Numbered from the stretch's first letter, positions 15,739 to 24,458 are shown. The stretch is 40,027 nucleotides of DNA from JAUWNP01 sp034430655 (GCA_034430655.1 DAOUEC010000206.1:1-40027), one strand, 5' to 3'. Numbers and translations: made by a program. Notes: a model not told the origin generated them from the sequence alone.

Positions 15739-17940
15739 ATGAAACGGGCGATGAGATACACTACTATCCTTTTGCTGGCCCTGGTCTTCCCGCTGGGCCT
15801 GGCGTCTTTCCTGGCCTCGGCCCGGCCTGTCGTGGCCGAGCCGGTCAGCGTCACGCCGCTGCCGCCGGTCGGGGAGGCAGACGGGCGGGCGGGGACCTGC
15901 TACTCATTCTACTACGACCCGCCCGAGGGACTCAACCGTCCCTTCATTCAGATGACCCTCGACGCCGGCTCTCGCTGGGACCGCTTCGACTTCATCTGGC
16001 CCAATATTGAGACCAGCAACGACGTCTGGTTCTTCGACGCTTACGATGCCCTGGTGAACGACCTGGATGCGGCAGGGATGAACGTGGTTGGTATTTTGCT
16101 CTGGACCCCCAACTGGGCTGCCGTCAGTGGGCGGCCCTCACTCTTTCCTCCCCCCCGGTGGGGGGGAGAAGGGGGGGAAATGCCCCTCTTCGACCAGCGC
16201 CCCCCCGGCTGGTACGTCCCTGCTCCCCACGACTCCCTGGCCCCTCTGGCTGTAAGTGCTGCCTCTTCCCCGCCTCAGGGTCTCTATCTCCCGTGGAATG
16301 ACCCCAACAATCACTGGGGCGATTACGTCTACACCGTCGTCTCCCGCTACGGGGACCGGGTGAAGCATTGGGAGATGTGGAACGAGCCGGAGTGGAACTA
16401 CTTCTGGACTGGCACGTCCACAGACTACGCCCAACTTCTCAAGGTGGGGTATCAGGCGACCAAGGCCGCCTGCCCGGATTGCACCGTCCTCTTCGGCGGG
16501 CTGCACTACTGGGCGAATCCCGACTTCTACAAATGGGTGCTGAATATCCTCGACGATGACACGGCCGCACCGCAGAACAACTACTTCTTTGACGTAATGT
16601 CGGTCCATCTCTACAGCCGCTCCGCCAACACCTATGACGAGGTGAACAATATCCGCAGCGGGATGAATGTCTACCACGTTGCTGACCACCCCTTATGGCT
16701 CACCGAGACAGGCGTGCCGGTGTGGAACGACGACCTGGTGGACCCATACCCCACCAAGTACGACTATGCCGCCACGCAGGAGGAAGCCGCCGCCTACGTG
16801 ATCCAGTCTTACGCCAACGCCTGGGCCTCCGACGTCGAACGGTACTTCTTCTTCCGCACCCACGACGCCGATATGGGCGAGTACTTCGGCCTGATCCGCA
16901 ACGACCACACTCTGCGCCCGGCCTACGTCGCCTACCAGGTCGCCACCACCTATCTCGTCTCCCCCACCTTCGTCACCCGCGCCCCCACGGGCTCTCACCT
17001 GCGCGTTACGCTGTGGGGCACGCCGCGCGGCAAGGTCAGCGTGCTGTGGAACGAGAGTCCCGTCACTGGTGTCTACACGCTTCCGGCGACAATTAACACC
17101 GCCACTCTCGTGGATCGTTGGGGCGTCACCCGCACCGTCACGGCGACTAACGTCCTGACCGGCACAGCGGAGTATTACGTCTACACTGCCACGCTGCCTG
17201 CTGCTACAGCCTTTGTCACGACGATGGAAGACCCAACCCCCGACTACTTCATCGGCGGCGACCCGCTCATCGTGATCGAGTCCGAGACGCCCAGCGAGCC
17301 GCCCACCTCCACCGTCCATCCGCTGCCAGAGATCACATATTCCCCCACCTTCACCGTCACCTGGGAGGGGCGAGACAATCAGTCGGGGGTCTGGCTCTAC
17401 GACGTGCAGGTGCGCGACGTTGACGACGGCGGCTGGGGCTACTGGCAGCACTCGACCTCCGCTACGTCCGGTCAGTTCACCGGTCAGCACGACCACACGT
17501 ACCATTTCCGCTCGCGGGCCACCGATCGCGTCGGCAACCGCGAAGCCTGGCCTGGGGAGCCCCAGGCCCAGACCAAGCTCGTTCTCTCCAGCACGCTCCG
17601 TCTCAGCATCGGGACCTTCTTTGCCGACGAGAACCGCGACGGCGAATGGGACAAGCCTATCACGGCAACCAACGAGATCACCCTGACTCAGGTGGTGCTG
17701 AGTCTCCGCGACGGGGCCGGCCACGACGTGGTCAGTCCCACCGTAGGCAGCGCGTGGGAGTTCACCACGACCATCTACGCCGGGCAGACTTACCAACTGG
17801 GGGCCGAGAGCGCCGACCACATGCGCGTCCTATCGCTCGCCTGGCCTCTGGGTGGGAAGGTGTACACGGACACACACACGGCGTTGGGCCTGTGGCCGGT
17901 GACGCGGAGTTACCTGCCGCTCGTCCTGCGCGGTGGGTGA
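15739..17940 (+). CDS. Secreted glycoside hydrolase (GH39/GH5-like barrel) with C-terminal beta-sandwich domains
   Basis: 733 aa. Signal peptide at residues 8-33 (TTILLLALVFPLGLASFLAS). The barrel has a clan-A pattern: acid/base E216 in WEMWNEPEWN and nucleophile E323 in WLTETGVPVW. C-terminal to it are beta-rich regions, one with fibronectin/Ig-like features (about 515-615), and the end is SYLPLVLRGG, a tail I associate with exported Chloroflexota proteins. A C-run/G-run palindrome adds Pro/Gly-rich residues 133-150 on a loop. The substrate is likely a plant or microbial polysaccharide, but not determined. Start ATG 15739 is preferred to the GTG just before it. Confidence 0.85.
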   Translation: MKRAMRYTTILLLALVFPLGLASFLASARPVVAEPVSVTPLPPVGEADGRAGTCYSFYYDPPEGLNRPFIQMTLDAGSRWDRFDFIWPNIETSNDVWFFDAYDALVNDLDAAGMNVVGILLWTPNWAAVSGRPSLFPPPRWGGEGGEMPLFDQRPPGWYVPAPHDSLAPLAVSAASSPPQGLYLPWNDPNNHWGDYVYTVVSRYGDRVKHWEMWNEPEWNYFWTGTSTDYAQLLKVGYQATKAACPDCTVLFGGLHYWANPDFYKWVLNILDDDTAAPQNNYFFDVMSVHLYSRSANTYDEVNNIRSGMNVYHVADHPLWLTETGVPVWNDDLVDPYPTKYDYAATQEEAAAYVIQSYANAWASDVERYFFFRTHDADMGEYFGLIRNDHTLRPAYVAYQVATTYLVSPTFVTRAPTGSHLRVTLWGTPRGKVSVLWNESPVTGVYTLPATINTATLVDRWGVTRTVTATNVLTGTAEYYVYTATLPAATAFVTTMEDPTPDYFIGGDPLIVIESETPSEPPTSTVHPLPEITYSPTFTVTWEGRDNQSGVWLYDVQVRDVDDGGWGYWQHSTSATSGQFTGQHDHTYHFRSRATDRVGNREAWPGEPQAQTKLVLSSTLRLSIGTFFADENRDGEWDKPITATNEITLTQVVLSLRDGAGHDVVSPTVGSAWEFTTTIYAGQTYQLGAESADHMRVLSLAWPLGGKVYTDTHTALGLWPVTRSYLPLVLRGG
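16144..16180. repeat. C-run/G-run palindrome inside the secreted glycosidase
   Basis: TTTCCTCCCCCCC, GGT, then G7 AGAA G7. In frame; encodes FPPPRWGGEGGE. Confidence 0.7.
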
Positions 17941-17948
17941 TGCGGGAT

Positions 17949-17977
17949 TTGATGTAGACCGTGGAGGCGGGTAGAAT
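17949..17977 (+). promoter_or_regulatory. Promoter of the XRE gene
   Basis: TTGATG, 17-nt spacer, TAGAAT. It begins right at the end of the glycosidase gene and lies 20 nt before the XRE start codon. Confidence 0.5.
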
Positions 17978-17996
17978 CAGCCGGGAGGTGGTGTCA

Positions 17997-18260
17997 ATGG
18001 GCAGGCGCAGGGCCAAGTATCAGTGGGATGCTGAATCCATTCGCGCGCTGCGAAAGCACATGGGGCTAACCCAGCAGCAGATGTCTGAGGAAATAGGCAC
18101 GCGCCAGCAGACCATCAGCGAGTGGGAGACCGGGATGTACCGCCCTCGTGGTGGAATGAACCGGCTGCTTACACTCGTCGCTGAGCGGGTGGGTTTCGAG
18201 TACCAGGCCACTACGGAAGTGCCCGCACCTGAGGAGGAGGAAGGGGAATCCGAGCCTTAA
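17997..18260 (+). CDS. Small XRE-family HTH regulator
   Basis: 87 aa. Helix-turn-helix at about residues 14-52: LRKHMGLTQQQMSEEIGTRQ then QTISEWETGMYRPRG. The remainder is a short acidic tail (EEEEGESEP). ATG 17997 follows GGGAGGTGG. No toxin or phage partner is adjacent, so its target is unknown. Confidence 0.88.
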   Translation: MGRRRAKYQWDAESIRALRKHMGLTQQQMSEEIGTRQQTISEWETGMYRPRGGMNRLLTLVAERVGFEYQATTEVPAPEEEEGESEP

Positions 18261-18301
18261 GTTTAGGATTGAAATCGCCTCTAGAGGGCTTGCAGCCGAA
18301 C

Positions 18302-18339
18302 GTCCACCTGCGTGGACGCGCCTGTCCATGTAGGTGGAC
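18302..18339. repeat. Long imperfect hairpin between convergent genes
   Basis: GTCCACCTGCGTGGAC can pair with TGTCCATGTAGGTGGAC over about 16 bp (two G-U pairs) around a GCGCC loop; each half also forms its own small hairpin. It lies between the XRE gene and the convergent lipoprotein gene and may be a bidirectional terminator or another dispersed repeat. Confidence 0.5.
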
Positions 18340-18395
18340 AGCCAGCTTTGATTCCTCGGGCGCGGTTTCAACCGCTGGCTTCGCCAGGATTCCTT

Positions 18396-20840
18396 TTACC
18401 TGCCGTACAGCGTCTGGTAAACGGCGAAATGCTCCTTGATGCGCTGGATGTAGAGGTGCGGTTCGTGCAGGGTGATGAGTTCGAGGAACAGGTCATGGTC
18501 GTCGCCGGCGCTCTCCAGCCAGCGCTCGGCGCGGAGTGGGCCGCCGTTGTAGGCCGCCAGTGCCACGTCGAGACGGCCGTCGAAGCGGTCGCGCTGCTGC
18601 GTCAGGTAGTAGGTGCCGAAGCGCAGGCTGACGTAAGGACGGTACAGGTCGGCAGTCTCGTAGTCTGGCGGCCAGCCCAGTTCTGTGGCGATCTGCGCGC
18701 CGGTGGGGGGGATCACCTGCATCAGCCCGTGCGCGCTGGCGGTGGAGGTGGCGAGGCTTTCGAACAGGCTCTCCTGCCGGATGAGGGCGAAGATGAGGAT
18801 CGGGCTCAGGTCGCTCCTGCGACCGTTCTGCAGCACCATCTCCTCGTAGTAAGTGGGGTAGGCCAGGCGGGCGATGAAGGCAGGGGCCTCAAGAGTAGTA
18901 GTGACCGGGGATAGATACACGACCCTCCCAGCGCAGAGGATGGAGGAGCGGTAGAGGCCAACGTCGCGGAAGAGGAGCGACAGTTGATACTGGGCCAGCG
19001 CGTCTGACGCGGTGGCGCGTCGGAGGGCCTCCAGTTCCCACTTGGCCTCCTCAAAGTGGCCCAATCGCCACAGTTCCAACCCGCGCTGGAGGCGGGGGTC
19101 GGCGGCGAGGCCGGGGTCGAGTTCGCCCAATCGCGTAGAGGTGTCCAGTTCCAGCCACCCGGCCAGCCACTCCTCCGCCTCGGCCTGGCGATCCGTTGTT
19201 GTCCTGTAATCCGCGTTCTGGTCGGGAGCGTATCGGGTGGGGGGAAAGGGCGGGGAGAGTGGGTCGGCGGCCAGGTCGGCGGCGCGCAGGCCGTAGTAGC
19301 CAACAGGATCGGCAGTGTTGGCCTTCTCAAAGGCGGCCTTGGCCGCCTCGTTGTCTTCCTGGGCCAGGCGGAGTTTGCCCAGCCAGAGGAGGGTGGCGGG
19401 GTGGTACGGTGAGTCGGGGTAGATGGCGGCCAGCGTGTCCCAGGCGACGGCGGCATCTACCAACTCGCCCAGTTGGTAGGATTGCAGCCCGCTGCGGAAG
19501 AGGGCCGAGGGACCGTAGTCGGAATCGGGATAAGCGGTGTGACAGTCCAGGTAGGCTGCTGCTGCGGCTTCCAGATCGCCGGTGCGCTCCAGGAGTTGGG
19601 CTGTTTTCCAGAGCGCCTCCGGCGCGCGGGGATGATCGGAGGCAGTGGCGGCAAACTCCCCGTAGGTGACGACGGCAGCGTGGGTCTTGCCGGCGTCGTC
19701 CTGAGCCTCGGCCAGGCCCATCCAGCCGTCACCCCAGTGCTCGCTCTCCGGGTAGGTCTCGATCAGTGTCTGGAACTCACTAGCGGCCAGGTGGGGGCTA
19801 CCAGCGGCCAGGTACGATAGGCCCGCGTACCAGTGGGCGTTGGGGACCAGTTCGTCTTCGGGGTCGGCGCGGATGTGGCGGTAGAGGGACTCGACCGCCG
19901 GGCTGTAGGCTCCGCCGTAGTAATCCACCACGCCGCGCAAGAAGTCATCCACTGTCCATCCGGCCTCCACCAGTTTGACCAGTGAGAGGTAGGCGTGGTA
20001 CTCGGTGGGGTAGGTCTCGACGACGGCCAGGTGGCGGTCATAGCCAGCCTCGGTCTCCCCGGCCAGGATGAGCGTCTCGGCGGCCTGGTGCTCGATGCGG
20101 GCGCGGTAGGCGCGTATCTGCGCCACGTCGAGGATGGCGTCGTACTGGGCGACGGAGGCGGGGTAATCCTCCCGTGCAACGTGGACGAGGGCCAGTTTCT
20201 CGCGCACGCCGACCTCGAAGGAGCGGTCGGGGGCCTCGGCGAGGGCAGCCTCGTAGGCTTCGGCGGCGGCCCCGTATTCGCCGCCAGCGTAGAGGGCATC
20301 CCCCAGCGATTGGTCCACGTAAGCGGTAATGACTGTCCCGGCGGAAAGATAGGCGCGGTACTCTTCAGTCGCCGTCAGCGGTTCGCCTGCTCCCGCCAAG
20401 GCCTCGGCCAGCAGGAAGTGGCCGTCGGGAGCCAAGTCGCTGTCGGGATGGGCGGCAAGAAAATCACGGAGGGCGTCGGTGGCGCTGGGGTAGTCTCCAT
20501 CGCGCAGGTAGGCCGTGCCCAGGCCAAGCCGGGCCTGCGCGGCGGTCTCCTCGTCGAGGGGGAGGGCGAGCAGGCCGCGGTAGGTTGCGGCGGCGGTCTC
20601 GTAGTCGCCGTACTGCATCGCCCGCGCGGCGTCGGAGAGCCACTCGCCTGGGTCGGGTGTGGGTGTGGGAGTAGGGGTGTGGGTGGGGGTGGGAGTAGGT
20701 GTAGGAGTGAGTGTGGACGTGGGTGTGGGGGTGTCGGTGGAGAAGGGTGGCGGTGGGGTCAGGTCGAAGGGCAGGTTGCAGGCTAGCGCAGCCACGATCA
20801 GTGTGGAGAGGGCCCAAAGGACCAGTTTTGGTCGGTGCAT
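18396..20840 (-). CDS. Lytic transglycosylase lipoprotein with TPR repeats
   Basis: 814 aa. A lipobox at the N-terminus (STLIVAALACN, Cys near residue 21) is followed by a Thr/Pro-rich stalk of about 40 residues, then many TPR-like repeats (about 60-640), and a C-terminal SLT domain. The SLT domain shows the catalytic Glu in LIRQESLF, SAHGLMQVIPPTG and the AAYNGGP motif. It should cleave peptidoglycan glycan strands at the cell surface, like Slt70 with an added membrane anchor. ATG 20840 lies 6 nt after a -10 box, so the message is probably leaderless; an earlier in-frame start would put residues before the signal peptide. Confidence 0.93.
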   Translation of the reverse strand: MHRPKLVLWALSTLIVAALACNLPFDLTPPPPFSTDTPTPTSTLTPTPTPTPTHTPTPTPTPDPGEWLSDAARAMQYGDYETAAATYRGLLALPLDEETAAQARLGLGTAYLRDGDYPSATDALRDFLAAHPDSDLAPDGHFLLAEALAGAGEPLTATEEYRAYLSAGTVITAYVDQSLGDALYAGGEYGAAAEAYEAALAEAPDRSFEVGVREKLALVHVAREDYPASVAQYDAILDVAQIRAYRARIEHQAAETLILAGETEAGYDRHLAVVETYPTEYHAYLSLVKLVEAGWTVDDFLRGVVDYYGGAYSPAVESLYRHIRADPEDELVPNAHWYAGLSYLAAGSPHLAASEFQTLIETYPESEHWGDGWMGLAEAQDDAGKTHAAVVTYGEFAATASDHPRAPEALWKTAQLLERTGDLEAAAAAYLDCHTAYPDSDYGPSALFRSGLQSYQLGELVDAAVAWDTLAAIYPDSPYHPATLLWLGKLRLAQEDNEAAKAAFEKANTADPVGYYGLRAADLAADPLSPPFPPTRYAPDQNADYRTTTDRQAEAEEWLAGWLELDTSTRLGELDPGLAADPRLQRGLELWRLGHFEEAKWELEALRRATASDALAQYQLSLLFRDVGLYRSSILCAGRVVYLSPVTTTLEAPAFIARLAYPTYYEEMVLQNGRRSDLSPILIFALIRQESLFESLATSTASAHGLMQVIPPTGAQIATELGWPPDYETADLYRPYVSLRFGTYYLTQQRDRFDGRLDVALAAYNGGPLRAERWLESAGDDHDLFLELITLHEPHLYIQRIKEHFAVYQTLYGR

Positions 20841-20846
20841 AATCTT

Positions 20847-20875
20847 ATTATCGCTGGGAAGGGTGGGTTTGTCAA
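20847..20875 (-). promoter_or_regulatory. Promoter of the transglycosylase lipoprotein
   Basis: Minus strand TTGACA (20875-20870), 17-nt spacer, GATAAT (20852-20847). Expected transcription start is at or next to the ATG. Confidence 0.75.
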
Positions 20876-20885
20876 CCAGATGTCT

Positions 20886-20923
20886 CGTCAATAGTTGACG
20901 AAATCACTCAATAGATGTACAAT
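20886..20923 (+). promoter_or_regulatory. Promoter and candidate Rrf2 operator of the iron-sulfur operon
   Basis: TTGACG (20895-20900), 17-nt spacer, TACAAT (20918-20923). The -35 is the right half of a 15-nt inverted repeat CGTCAA-TAG-TTGACG (20886-20900); the sequence CTCAATAG recurs in the spacer. This would be a natural site for autoregulation by the Rrf2 protein. Confidence 0.6.
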
Positions 20924-20946
20924 CGGCGCACTTGGAGTATAGCGTG

Positions 20947-21426
20947 ATGCGGATTTCAACGCGCGGGCGGTACGCGCTGCGAGCGATGGTGGACCTGGCC
21001 CTGCATACCGATGAGGGGCTGGTATCGCGCCGTGGCATCGCCGCGCGGCAGGAGATTTCGGCCGACTACGTGGCCCAACTGTTCCGGCGGCTCCGTGCGG
21101 CGGGGCTGGTGGAGGGGGTGAGGGGGCCGGGAGGCGGGTACCGGCTAGCCCGCGACGCCGCGACGATCCGCGTGAGCGACGTGGTGCGGGCGGTAGAGGG
21201 CCCCATCGTGGTGGCCGATTGTGTGGCTCCTGGCGGTGACCTGGCCTGCCGCCTGGTCGAAGAATGCGCGACGCGGGCGGTCTGGCAGCGGGTCTCCCGG
21301 GCGGTGGAGAAGGTGCTGGATGAGATCACGCTGGCCGAACTGCGCGACGAAGCACGGGCGTGGGTCACGCAGGACGAGACATGCGGTAAAAAGTCAAGTG
21401 GGACGTTGACATCGGAGGTGGAATGA
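20947..21426 (+). CDS. Rrf2-family transcriptional regulator (IscR-like)
   Basis: 159 aa. Winged HTH of the Rrf2 family: MRISTRGRYALRAMVDLALH at the start and GPGGGYRLARD in the wing. Three cysteines C92, C101 and C107 (ADCVAPGGDLACRLVEEC) sit where IscR holds a [2Fe-2S] cluster, though the first gap is longer than in IscR. Next to nifS and nifU, it probably adjusts the operon to iron-sulfur demand. Its stop overlaps the nifS start (ATGA). ATG 20947 gives the conserved N-terminus. Confidence 0.93.
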   Translation: MRISTRGRYALRAMVDLALHTDEGLVSRRGIAARQEISADYVAQLFRRLRAAGLVEGVRGPGGGYRLARDAATIRVSDVVRAVEGPIVVADCVAPGGDLACRLVEECATRAVWQRVSRAVEKVLDEITLAELRDEARAWVTQDETCGKKSSGTLTSEVE

Positions 21427-22625
21427 AGCGCATCTACATGGATCACAACGCGACGACGCCGCTGCGCGAAGAGGCGCTGGAGGCGATGTTGCCGTACCTG
21501 CGGGAGGAGTTCGGCAATGCCTCTAGCCTGCATTCCTTCGGCACTCGGGCGCGCCGGGCCGTCGAGGCAACGCGGGAGGAGGTGGCGGCGGCATTGGGGG
21601 CACGGGCGCGTGAGATTATCTTCACCGGATGTGGGACAGAGTCCGACAACCAGGCCATCAAGGGGGTGGCGTTTGCCAATCGGGACAAAGGCAACCACGT
21701 CATCACCTCGCGCATTGAGCACAAGGCAGTATTGCAGACTTGCCAGTATCTGGAGAAACAGGGCTTCCGAGTCACCTACCTGCCGGTGGACGAGTATGGC
21801 TTGGTGAACCCCGACGAGGTGGCGCAGGCGATCACCGACCGGACGGTGCTGGTTAGTGTCATGTTTGCCAACAACGAGGTGGGCACGATCCAGCCCGTTG
21901 CCGAGATCGCGCAGGTCTGCCGGGAGAAGGGAGTCTACTTCCACACCGACGCGGTACAGGTGGTAGGCAAGTTGCCGATTGACGTGGTCAAACTCGGCGT
22001 GGACTTGCTCTCGCTCTCGGCGCACAAGTTCTACGGCCCCAAGGGGGTCGGGGCGTTGTACGTGCGCAAGGGCGTGAAGATTGACCCGCTGCTGCACGGC
22101 GGGCATCAGGAGCGGGGACGCCGGGCAGCCACGGAGAACGTCGCCGGCATCGTGGGACTGGGGAAAGCAATTGAACTGCGCTTAGGAGAGATGGAGGTGG
22201 AGGCGAAACGGCTGACGACGCTGCGGGAACGGCTGTACACCGGGCTCGTGGCGCGCGTTGATCACGTCTACCTGAATGGCCATCCCACTCAGCGCCTGCC
22301 TGGTACACTGAACGTGTGTTTCGAGTACATTGAGGGCGAAGGGATTATTATGGGGCTGGACCTGGCGGGGGTGGCGGTCTCCAGCGGCTCGGCGTGCACC
22401 TCGGCAACACTTTCGCCCTCACACGTGCTGCTGGCGATGGGGGTGCACCCTGCCGTGGCGCAGGGTTCGATTCGTTTCGGCCTGGGGCGGGAGAACACCG
22501 AGGAGGACGTGGATTATGTGCTGGAGACATTGCCGCCAATCATTGAGCGGCTGCGCGCGATGTCCATGTTCTCGCCACAATCGCCCTTCCCGGAGGAAGC
22601 GGGACCCCAGCGATGGGGACATTAA
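21423..22625 (+). CDS. nifS: Cysteine desulfurase (NifS/IscS)
   Basis: 400 aa PLP enzyme that takes sulfur from cysteine for iron-sulfur clusters. N-terminus YMDHNATTPL, PLP lysine K202 in SAHKFYGPKG, and the persulfide cysteine C325 in SSGSACTSAT on a long loop, as in group I desulfurases. Overlaps rrf2 by 4 nt and precedes nifU by 20 nt. Confidence 0.96.
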   Translation: MKRIYMDHNATTPLREEALEAMLPYLREEFGNASSLHSFGTRARRAVEATREEVAAALGARAREIIFTGCGTESDNQAIKGVAFANRDKGNHVITSRIEHKAVLQTCQYLEKQGFRVTYLPVDEYGLVNPDEVAQAITDRTVLVSVMFANNEVGTIQPVAEIAQVCREKGVYFHTDAVQVVGKLPIDVVKLGVDLLSLSAHKFYGPKGVGALYVRKGVKIDPLLHGGHQERGRRAATENVAGIVGLGKAIELRLGEMEVEAKRLTTLRERLYTGLVARVDHVYLNGHPTQRLPGTLNVCFEYIEGEGIIMGLDLAGVAVSSGSACTSATLSPSHVLLAMGVHPAVAQGSIRFGLGRENTEEDVDYVLETLPPIIERLRAMSMFSPQSPFPEEAGPQRWGH

Positions 22626-22645
22626 TGTCTTGAGGAGGCCAGACA

Positions 22646-23038
22646 GTGGCAGAATTCGGCTGGTACAGTGAGAAGGTGCTGGAACACTACCAGAACCCAC
22701 GCAATGTGGGGGAGATCAAGGATGCCGACGGCGTGGGCGTGGTAGGCAACCCGGTCTGTGGCGACATGATGAAGATCACGATCAAGATCCGCGATGACCG
22801 GATCGAGGACGTGAAGTTCAGGACTTTCGGCTGTGGTGCAGCCATCGCCACCACGTCCATGGTGACCGAACTGGTCAAAGGGAAGACGCTCGAGGAGGCA
22901 TTGCAGGTCACCAACCAGGACGTGGCCGAGGCATTGGACGGCCTGCCGCCCATTAAGATGCACTGTTCGCTGCTGGCCGAGGAGGCGATCAAGGCGGCGG
23001 TCGAGGACTACCGGGATAAAATGGCCAATGGCCAATGA
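22646..23038 (+). CDS. nifU: Iron-sulfur cluster scaffold NifU/IscU
   Basis: 130 aa, IscU-type scaffold. Cluster ligands C38 and D40 (NPVCGD), C63 (FGCGAAIA) and C107 (MHCSLLA) are all present. GTG start 22646 follows TGAGGAGG. The final codons (ANGQ, stop) lie in the start of a CCAATGA heptamer array, which seems to have replaced the original end of the gene. Confidence 0.95.
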   Translation: MAEFGWYSEKVLEHYQNPRNVGEIKDADGVGVVGNPVCGDMMKITIKIRDDRIEDVKFRTFGCGAAIATTSMVTELVKGKTLEEALQVTNQDVAEALDGLPPIKMHCSLLAEEAIKAAVEDYRDKMANGQ

Positions 23039-23107
23039 CCAATTACCAATTACCAATGACCAATTACCAATTACCAATGACCAATGACCAATGACCAATT
23101 ACCAATG
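23025..23107. repeat. Heptamer array (CCAATTA/CCAATGA)
   Basis: About eleven units of exactly 7 nt, alternating CCAATTA and CCAATGA, running from the last codons of nifU to 30 nt before the next gene. Confidence 0.9.
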
Positions 23108-23135
23108 ACTAAAGGCGGCTCGACAGGAGGGGGCG

Positions 23136-23432
23136 GTGGCGGAGATGGTATCTGACTGGCTGCGGAAACTGGAATCGAATCTGGCGGGCGTGCGCTCCCA
23201 CGCGGCCTGGCAACTGGGCCAGCTGGGCGACACCAGCGCGGTGCCGGCCCTGATTCGGCTCCTGCAGTCGGACGAGAACGAGGACGTGCGCTGGACGGCG
23301 GCCTGGGCGCTGGCCGAACTGGGAGACGCAGCCGCGCTCCCGGCACTCGAGGCGGCCAGCGAGACGGATGAGAGCGACGAGGTTCGGTCGCGGGCCGGGG
23401 AAGCCCTGCGGGTGCTGAGGGGCGAAGGATGA
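23136..23432 (+). CDS. Small HEAT-repeat protein
   Basis: 98 aa made of about three HEAT/PBS-lyase-type helical repeats, e.g. RSHAAWQLGQLGDTSAVPAL, then VRWTAAWALAELGDAAALPA. Such repeats bind other proteins; no enzyme motif is present. GTG 23136 follows AGGAGGG. Its stop overlaps the start of the E1-like gene (ATGA), so the two are likely made together and may interact. Confidence 0.85.
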   Translation: MAEMVSDWLRKLESNLAGVRSHAAWQLGQLGDTSAVPALIRLLQSDENEDVRWTAAWALAELGDAAALPALEAASETDESDEVRSRAGEALRVLRGEG

Positions 23433-24280
23433 CAATGGACAGGGCAGCCTTGCAAAGACGAATTGACGAACTGGCGGAGGTGGAAGATGGCGTGCGCACT
23501 GTCCGCCTTCAGCAGGTGCACGGGTTGGCCGCCGCGTTCGGTTGCCCCATCCGGGAGGTGGAACTGGCGGCACTGGAGGCGGGCGTCGTTCCCCGGCGCT
23601 ACTGGCGCAACCTGGGCACGGTCGGTCTGGAAGGACAGGCCAAACTTCTGCGGGCTACGGTGGCGGTCGTCGGGCTGGGCGGGCTGGGGGGGTGCGTGGT
23701 GGAGGCGCTGGCTCGCATGGGGGTGGGGCGGCTGATCCTGATAGATGGCGACGTCTTCGAGGAGCACAACCTCAACCGGCAGATCTTGAGCGCCGAGGCG
23801 AAACTCGGTGTGGATAAGGTTCAGGCTGCGCGGCGGCGCGTCGCCGAGATCAACGGCGCGGTGGGGGTGGTGGGCCACACTGTGGCACTCACCCGCGAAA
23901 ACCTGCCCCGACTCCTGGAAGGGGCAGACGTGGTCGTAGATGGCCTCGACCGGTTGCCCATTCGCCTGGTTCTGCAGGAGGGGGCCCAGGCGTTGGGCAT
24001 CCCGATGGTGCACGGGAGCATTGCGGGCTTCCTGGGGCAGGTGATGACTATTTTCCCCGGAGATCCAGGCTTGCGCAGTCTGTACGGTGAGGGGGACGAT
24101 CTCCCGGAGCAAGGGCTTGAGGCGCAACTGGGCGCTCCAGCGACGACGCCGATGGCGGTGGCAGCCTGGGAGGCGCAGGAAGTCGTGAAGGTCCTGCTCG
24201 GCCACGGGGGACTGCTGCGACGGCGGTTGCTGGTGATGGACATGGAGTCGGGCACGATTGAGGTCCTGCAGTTGGGTTGA
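23429..24280 (+). CDS. HesA/MoeB/ThiF-family E1-like adenylyltransferase
   Basis: 283 aa. ATP-binding fold with GLGGLGG (82-88), D106 in LIDGD, the E1 arginine finger region NLNRQIL (114-120), K130 and VDGLDRL. Family members adenylate the C-terminus of a ubiquitin-like sulfur carrier. There are only two cysteines (C39, C89): both the zinc CxxC pairs and the usual catalytic Cys are missing, so it may only adenylate, like some HesA proteins linked to iron-sulfur clusters. No ThiS/MoaD-like partner is in the window. Residues 1-65 form an extra N-terminal region. Last gene of the operon, followed by a terminator. Confidence 0.9.
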   Translation: MTMDRAALQRRIDELAEVEDGVRTVRLQQVHGLAAAFGCPIREVELAALEAGVVPRRYWRNLGTVGLEGQAKLLRATVAVVGLGGLGGCVVEALARMGVGRLILIDGDVFEEHNLNRQILSAEAKLGVDKVQAARRRVAEINGAVGVVGHTVALTRENLPRLLEGADVVVDGLDRLPIRLVLQEGAQALGIPMVHGSIAGFLGQVMTIFPGDPGLRSLYGEGDDLPEQGLEAQLGAPATTPMAVAAWEAQEVVKVLLGHGGLLRRRLLVMDMESGTIEVLQLG

Positions 24281-24321
24281 AGCCACGACGACGTTTCCCA
24301 GGCAGGGAAGTGAGACCGAGC

Positions 24322-24355
24322 GGGCCTACTGAGGTAGGCCCGCTTGCGTTTGGAG
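24322..24355 (+). terminator. Terminator of the iron-sulfur operon
   Basis: GCGGGCCTAC, TGAG, GTAGGCCCGC (10 bp), then TTGCGTTT. Located 42 nt after the last gene. Confidence 0.8.
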
Positions 24356-24458
24356 TGACGGATGACGCTGTAGCGGGGACAGCGCACCGGCCTGAAGAGC
24401 CGCTGCTGGGCAGGTTTGCAACTCGACGCCGCCTGTTCACAGCGGCGCACCAAGCACT

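Noticed and set aside
23025..23107. CRISPR array
   Set aside because: Repeat unit is 7 nt, with no spacers and no cas genes nearby; a simple tandem repeat.
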